Assembly (NCBI GenBank): GCA_038246975.1 | Contig: JBBRVJ010000195.1 | Location: 1-6,912, forward strand | Direction of reading: 5' to 3' | DNA: 6,912 bases | Origin: JAIYDJ01 sp038246975 | GTDB lineage: Bacteria > Pseudomonadota > Alphaproteobacteria > Rhodobacterales > Rhodobacteraceae | In this document: piece by piece, positions 5,563-6,912 of the stretch | How positions within the stretch are numbered: the first letter of the stretch is position 1 | How the letters are laid out: the number at the start of each line of letters is the position of its first letter | Program-made: the position numbers and the translations under genes | Notes under the pieces: model-generated | What the model was told of the DNA's origin: nothing | Databases searched by the model: none | What the model saw: the letters and a program-made list of their open reading frames with translations, nothing else

Positions 5563-5991
5563 GCCGCAGGGCGGTCACTTGCGCTGATTCGCCCCAGAAA
5601 CACCCGCTTCTACTTCAAGCCGAAAAAACCGGGCGAGCTTGAAGAAGAGCGCCGTACCTATGCGGATGCAGCACGTCAGGAATCGTTCTTTGACGAGCGT
5701 CTTAAAGCCTTGGAGCCCAGCCCATACGAGTTCCGCTTCAAGTTTGAAGACGCGACTGGGCAGCACGACTGTGCAAACGGTGACTGGGAAGCCCATGCGA
5801 TGTTCTTCAATGGGCTGAGGCGCGAAGGGTCAGAGCGCGCAACGCTTGAGTGGATGAACGCCACCTTCAACGACGAGTATCCGAGGAAGGGCATGTTGTT
5901 CTGCCTCGGCAACATGGCCAAGCGTCCGCAGACTTGGCAGCTGCTGGGCGTTCTTCGGGTGGACGATACGGGGCAATTGGCTTTGTTCTGA
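5563..5991 (+). pseudogene. C-terminal part of an unrecognised protein, 5' end lost at the IS junction
   Basis: An open frame with no stop runs from the IS right end to TGA at 5989-5991 (about 142 residues). From LIRPRNTRFYFKPKKPGELE (about 5584) it reads like genuine protein: a charged helical stretch (EEERRTYADAARQESFFDER), then FRFKFEDATGQHDC, GDWEAHAMFFNGLRREG, EEYPRKGMLFC-type residues (DEYPRKGMLFCLGNMAKRP), WQLLGVLRVDD and the C-terminal QLALF. There is no ATG or GTG before 5710, where a TTG would give only 93 residues and cut into the apparent domain, so truncation is more likely than a short gene. I do not recognise the family with confidence; the alternation of charged, aromatic and W-x-x-x-G segments suggests a compact alpha/beta domain. 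Its neighbour is a DNA methyltransferase, so a link to a restriction or defence locus is possible but only inferred from position. Confidence 0.6.
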
Positions 5992-6349
5992 CCTCGCCAG
6001 TTGCAAGGCCTGGCCGCAGTGACGCGCCAACCGCCCAAACACCTCCCGATTGTTCTCCCTGATGTAGCCACCTGCATTCGGCTTGCGCAGGACGCGGTCC
6101 GCAGCTTAGTCTGGCGCCGTAAACAGCGGTAATGTCAGCTCAAATTCCGGGCGTTCGGCAAAGCCGTCGCCATCCGGCATTTGAGAGCGACCATGGAAGT
6201 CCCCGCACAAGCGAACAGTCCCCTGCGGACCGGCATTTGGCTGGCAGGTTTTCGTTGCCTGCGGGCTGCATCCTGCGCCATGACGGATCAAGGTGCGGTC
6301 GACACGGGGTCGGTCGTACCTGCGTGCAATTTGAAGAATGAGGTTTGAC
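5992..6349. other. 358-bp stretch with no convincing gene
   Basis: All six frames here are either short or antisense shadows. The minus strand has a frame ending at 6106 with QMPDGDGFAERPEFELTLPL, which has a coding look near its C-terminus, but going upstream it becomes arginine/proline-rich and runs antisense into the methyltransferase gene, so I do not call it. A 52-codon plus-strand frame from ATG 6193 has no good ribosome binding site. No tRNA, clear terminator or repeat array is visible. The stretch may hold the methyltransferase promoter and decayed sequence. Confidence 0.45.
6340..6343 (+). promoter_or_regulatory. Ribosome binding site of the DNA methyltransferase gene
   Basis: GAGG at 6340-6343 lies six bases before the GTG at 6350. 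It decides the start, because the in-frame ATG at 6338 sits over this motif and has no comparable site upstream. Confidence 0.6.
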
Positions 6350-6912
6350 GTGTCGCGACTGACGGATCTGATCGCACGGGCGAAGGCGAAGGACCCGGCC
6401 TTGGGGGATGAGCTTGACCGCGAGTTCAAGGCGCTGGCGTCGCGGCGGGCGTTCGGGTTGAATTTCGAACGGCATCGCCCTGAAAGCGTGGAACTTCCGG
6501 GGCGCCCGATCCGGCGGGGCGACAAGGTGCACGTGTTGCCGCCGCGGGGATCGACCGCAAAGGGTGATCAGCGGTTGTGGCGGGTGCTGCGGCTGGAAGG
6601 GCGCGGTGCGGCACGGGTTGCGCATCTGACCCTGATCGACGCGGCGGAGCCCGAGACGGCCGAGGTGCCGGTTGCCGACCTGGTCGTGGCAGCCGAGTTT
6701 CGGGATTACATCTATCCGGGGTTGGTAACTACGGGAAAGGTCGAGCGTGGCGGCGACAAGCCCTTTCACACGGTCATCAACGGCGAGAACTTTCACGCGC
6801 TGGAGGCGCTGACCTACACGCATCGGGGCAAGATCGACGCGATTTATATTGATCCGCCCTATAATACTGGTGCGAAGGACTGGAAATATAACAACGACTA
6901 TGTAGAGGCCGA
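6350..6912 (+). CDS. Site-specific N6-adenine DNA methyltransferase, type III (Mod)-like, beta class; 3' end outside window
   Basis: The frame from GTG 6350 is open to the window edge (187 complete codons). It starts MSRLTDLIARAKAKDPALGD, continues with FGLNFERHRPESVELPG and GDKVHVLPPRGS, a small beta-rich N-terminal domain, and then reaches FHTVINGENFHALEAL and IDAIYIDPPYNTGAKDWKYN. DPPYNTG (from residue 168) is catalytic motif IV of adenine-N6 amino-methyltransferases. Its position ahead of any AdoMet-binding FxGxG motif, with YNTG following, is the order of beta-class enzymes such as the Mod subunits of type III restriction systems. The protein would methylate adenine in a specific DNA sequence; the recognition domain lies beyond the window. 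I prefer GTG 6350 (GAGG at the right distance, conserved MSRLTDLI start) to ATG 6338. A partner helicase-nuclease (Res) or other defence gene is expected downstream but cannot be seen. This gene is on the right of the IS and appears undamaged so far. Confidence 0.88.
   Translation, partial: MSRLTDLIARAKAKDPALGDELDREFKALASRRAFGLNFERHRPESVELPGRPIRRGDKVHVLPPRGSTAKGDQRLWRVLRLEGRGAARVAHLTLIDAAEPETAEVPVADLVVAAEFRDYIYPGLVTTGKVERGGDKPFHTVINGENFHALEALTYTHRGKIDAIYIDPPYNTGAKDWKYNNDYVEA

Noticed and set aside
5710..5991. 93-residue protein starting at TTG 5710
   Set aside because: Coding-like sequence extends upstream in the same frame to the IS edge, and the TTG has no good ribosome binding site, so a 5'-truncated gene is the better explanation.
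6140..6823. 227-codon minus-strand ORF opposite the methyltransferase
   Set aside because: Arg/Pro/His-rich shadow of a clearly recognisable methyltransferase frame.
1..6912. CRISPR array, tRNA, rRNA or riboswitch
   Set aside because: No regularly spaced repeats and no cloverleaf or conserved RNA segments were seen on reading either strand.

Overview
The window looks like an accessory, deletion-scarred stretch of a GC-rich alphaproteobacterium, most likely of the Rhodobacteraceae (Paracoccus/Rhodobacter type). The basis is GC-rich codon use, a BKACE/transaminase catabolic cluster, a DUF2231 gene back-to-back with a quinol-oxidase-type subunit II gene, and IS21 and ISAs1 elements of the kind common in that group. 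The taxonomic call is an inference from protein style, not from a marker gene.

Region 1 (1-2595) is catabolic. One continuous reading frame (1-1241, open at the left edge) fuses an internally deleted class III aminotransferase to a BKACE (DUF849, beta-keto acid cleavage enzyme) that has lost its N-terminus. A PaaI-like hotdog thioesterase follows with a GTGA overlap (1238-1702). A convergent LysR regulator (1699-2595, minus) overlaps the thioesterase tail by four bases. If the ancestral genes were whole, the logic would be transamination to a beta-keto acid, acetyl-CoA-dependent cleavage to an acyl-CoA and acetoacetate, and then CoA release by the thioesterase. In this copy the first two enzymes are probably dead.

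Region 2 (2596-4341) holds the lysR upstream region and the left end of an IS21-like element (from 2750) with a broken istA start, itself interrupted by a small palindromic segment. Next comes a 3'-truncated cytochrome oxidase subunit II gene (minus) with serines at both CuA cysteine positions, as in quinol oxidases. An apparently intact four-helix DUF2231 membrane protein gene (3743-4264, plus) is divergent from it.

Region 3 (4342-5561) is a complete ISAs1-family element of about 1.22 kb with 19-bp terminal inverted repeats (18/19 match). Its transposase has a single in-frame TAA at codon 47.

Region 4 (5562-6912) begins at the IS right end with the C-terminal part of an unrecognised protein that has no usable start codon, so it was cut at its 5' end. 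A 358-bp stretch without a convincing gene follows. Then comes the start of a type III-like (beta-class) N6-adenine DNA methyltransferase gene with a DPPYNTG motif, which runs off the right edge. This side probably belongs to a restriction-modification or defence locus that continues outside the window.

The most unusual property is the density of deletion junctions: at least five genes or elements are truncated or internally deleted within about 5.6 kb, and both junctions of the aminotransferase/BKACE chimera preserve the reading frame.
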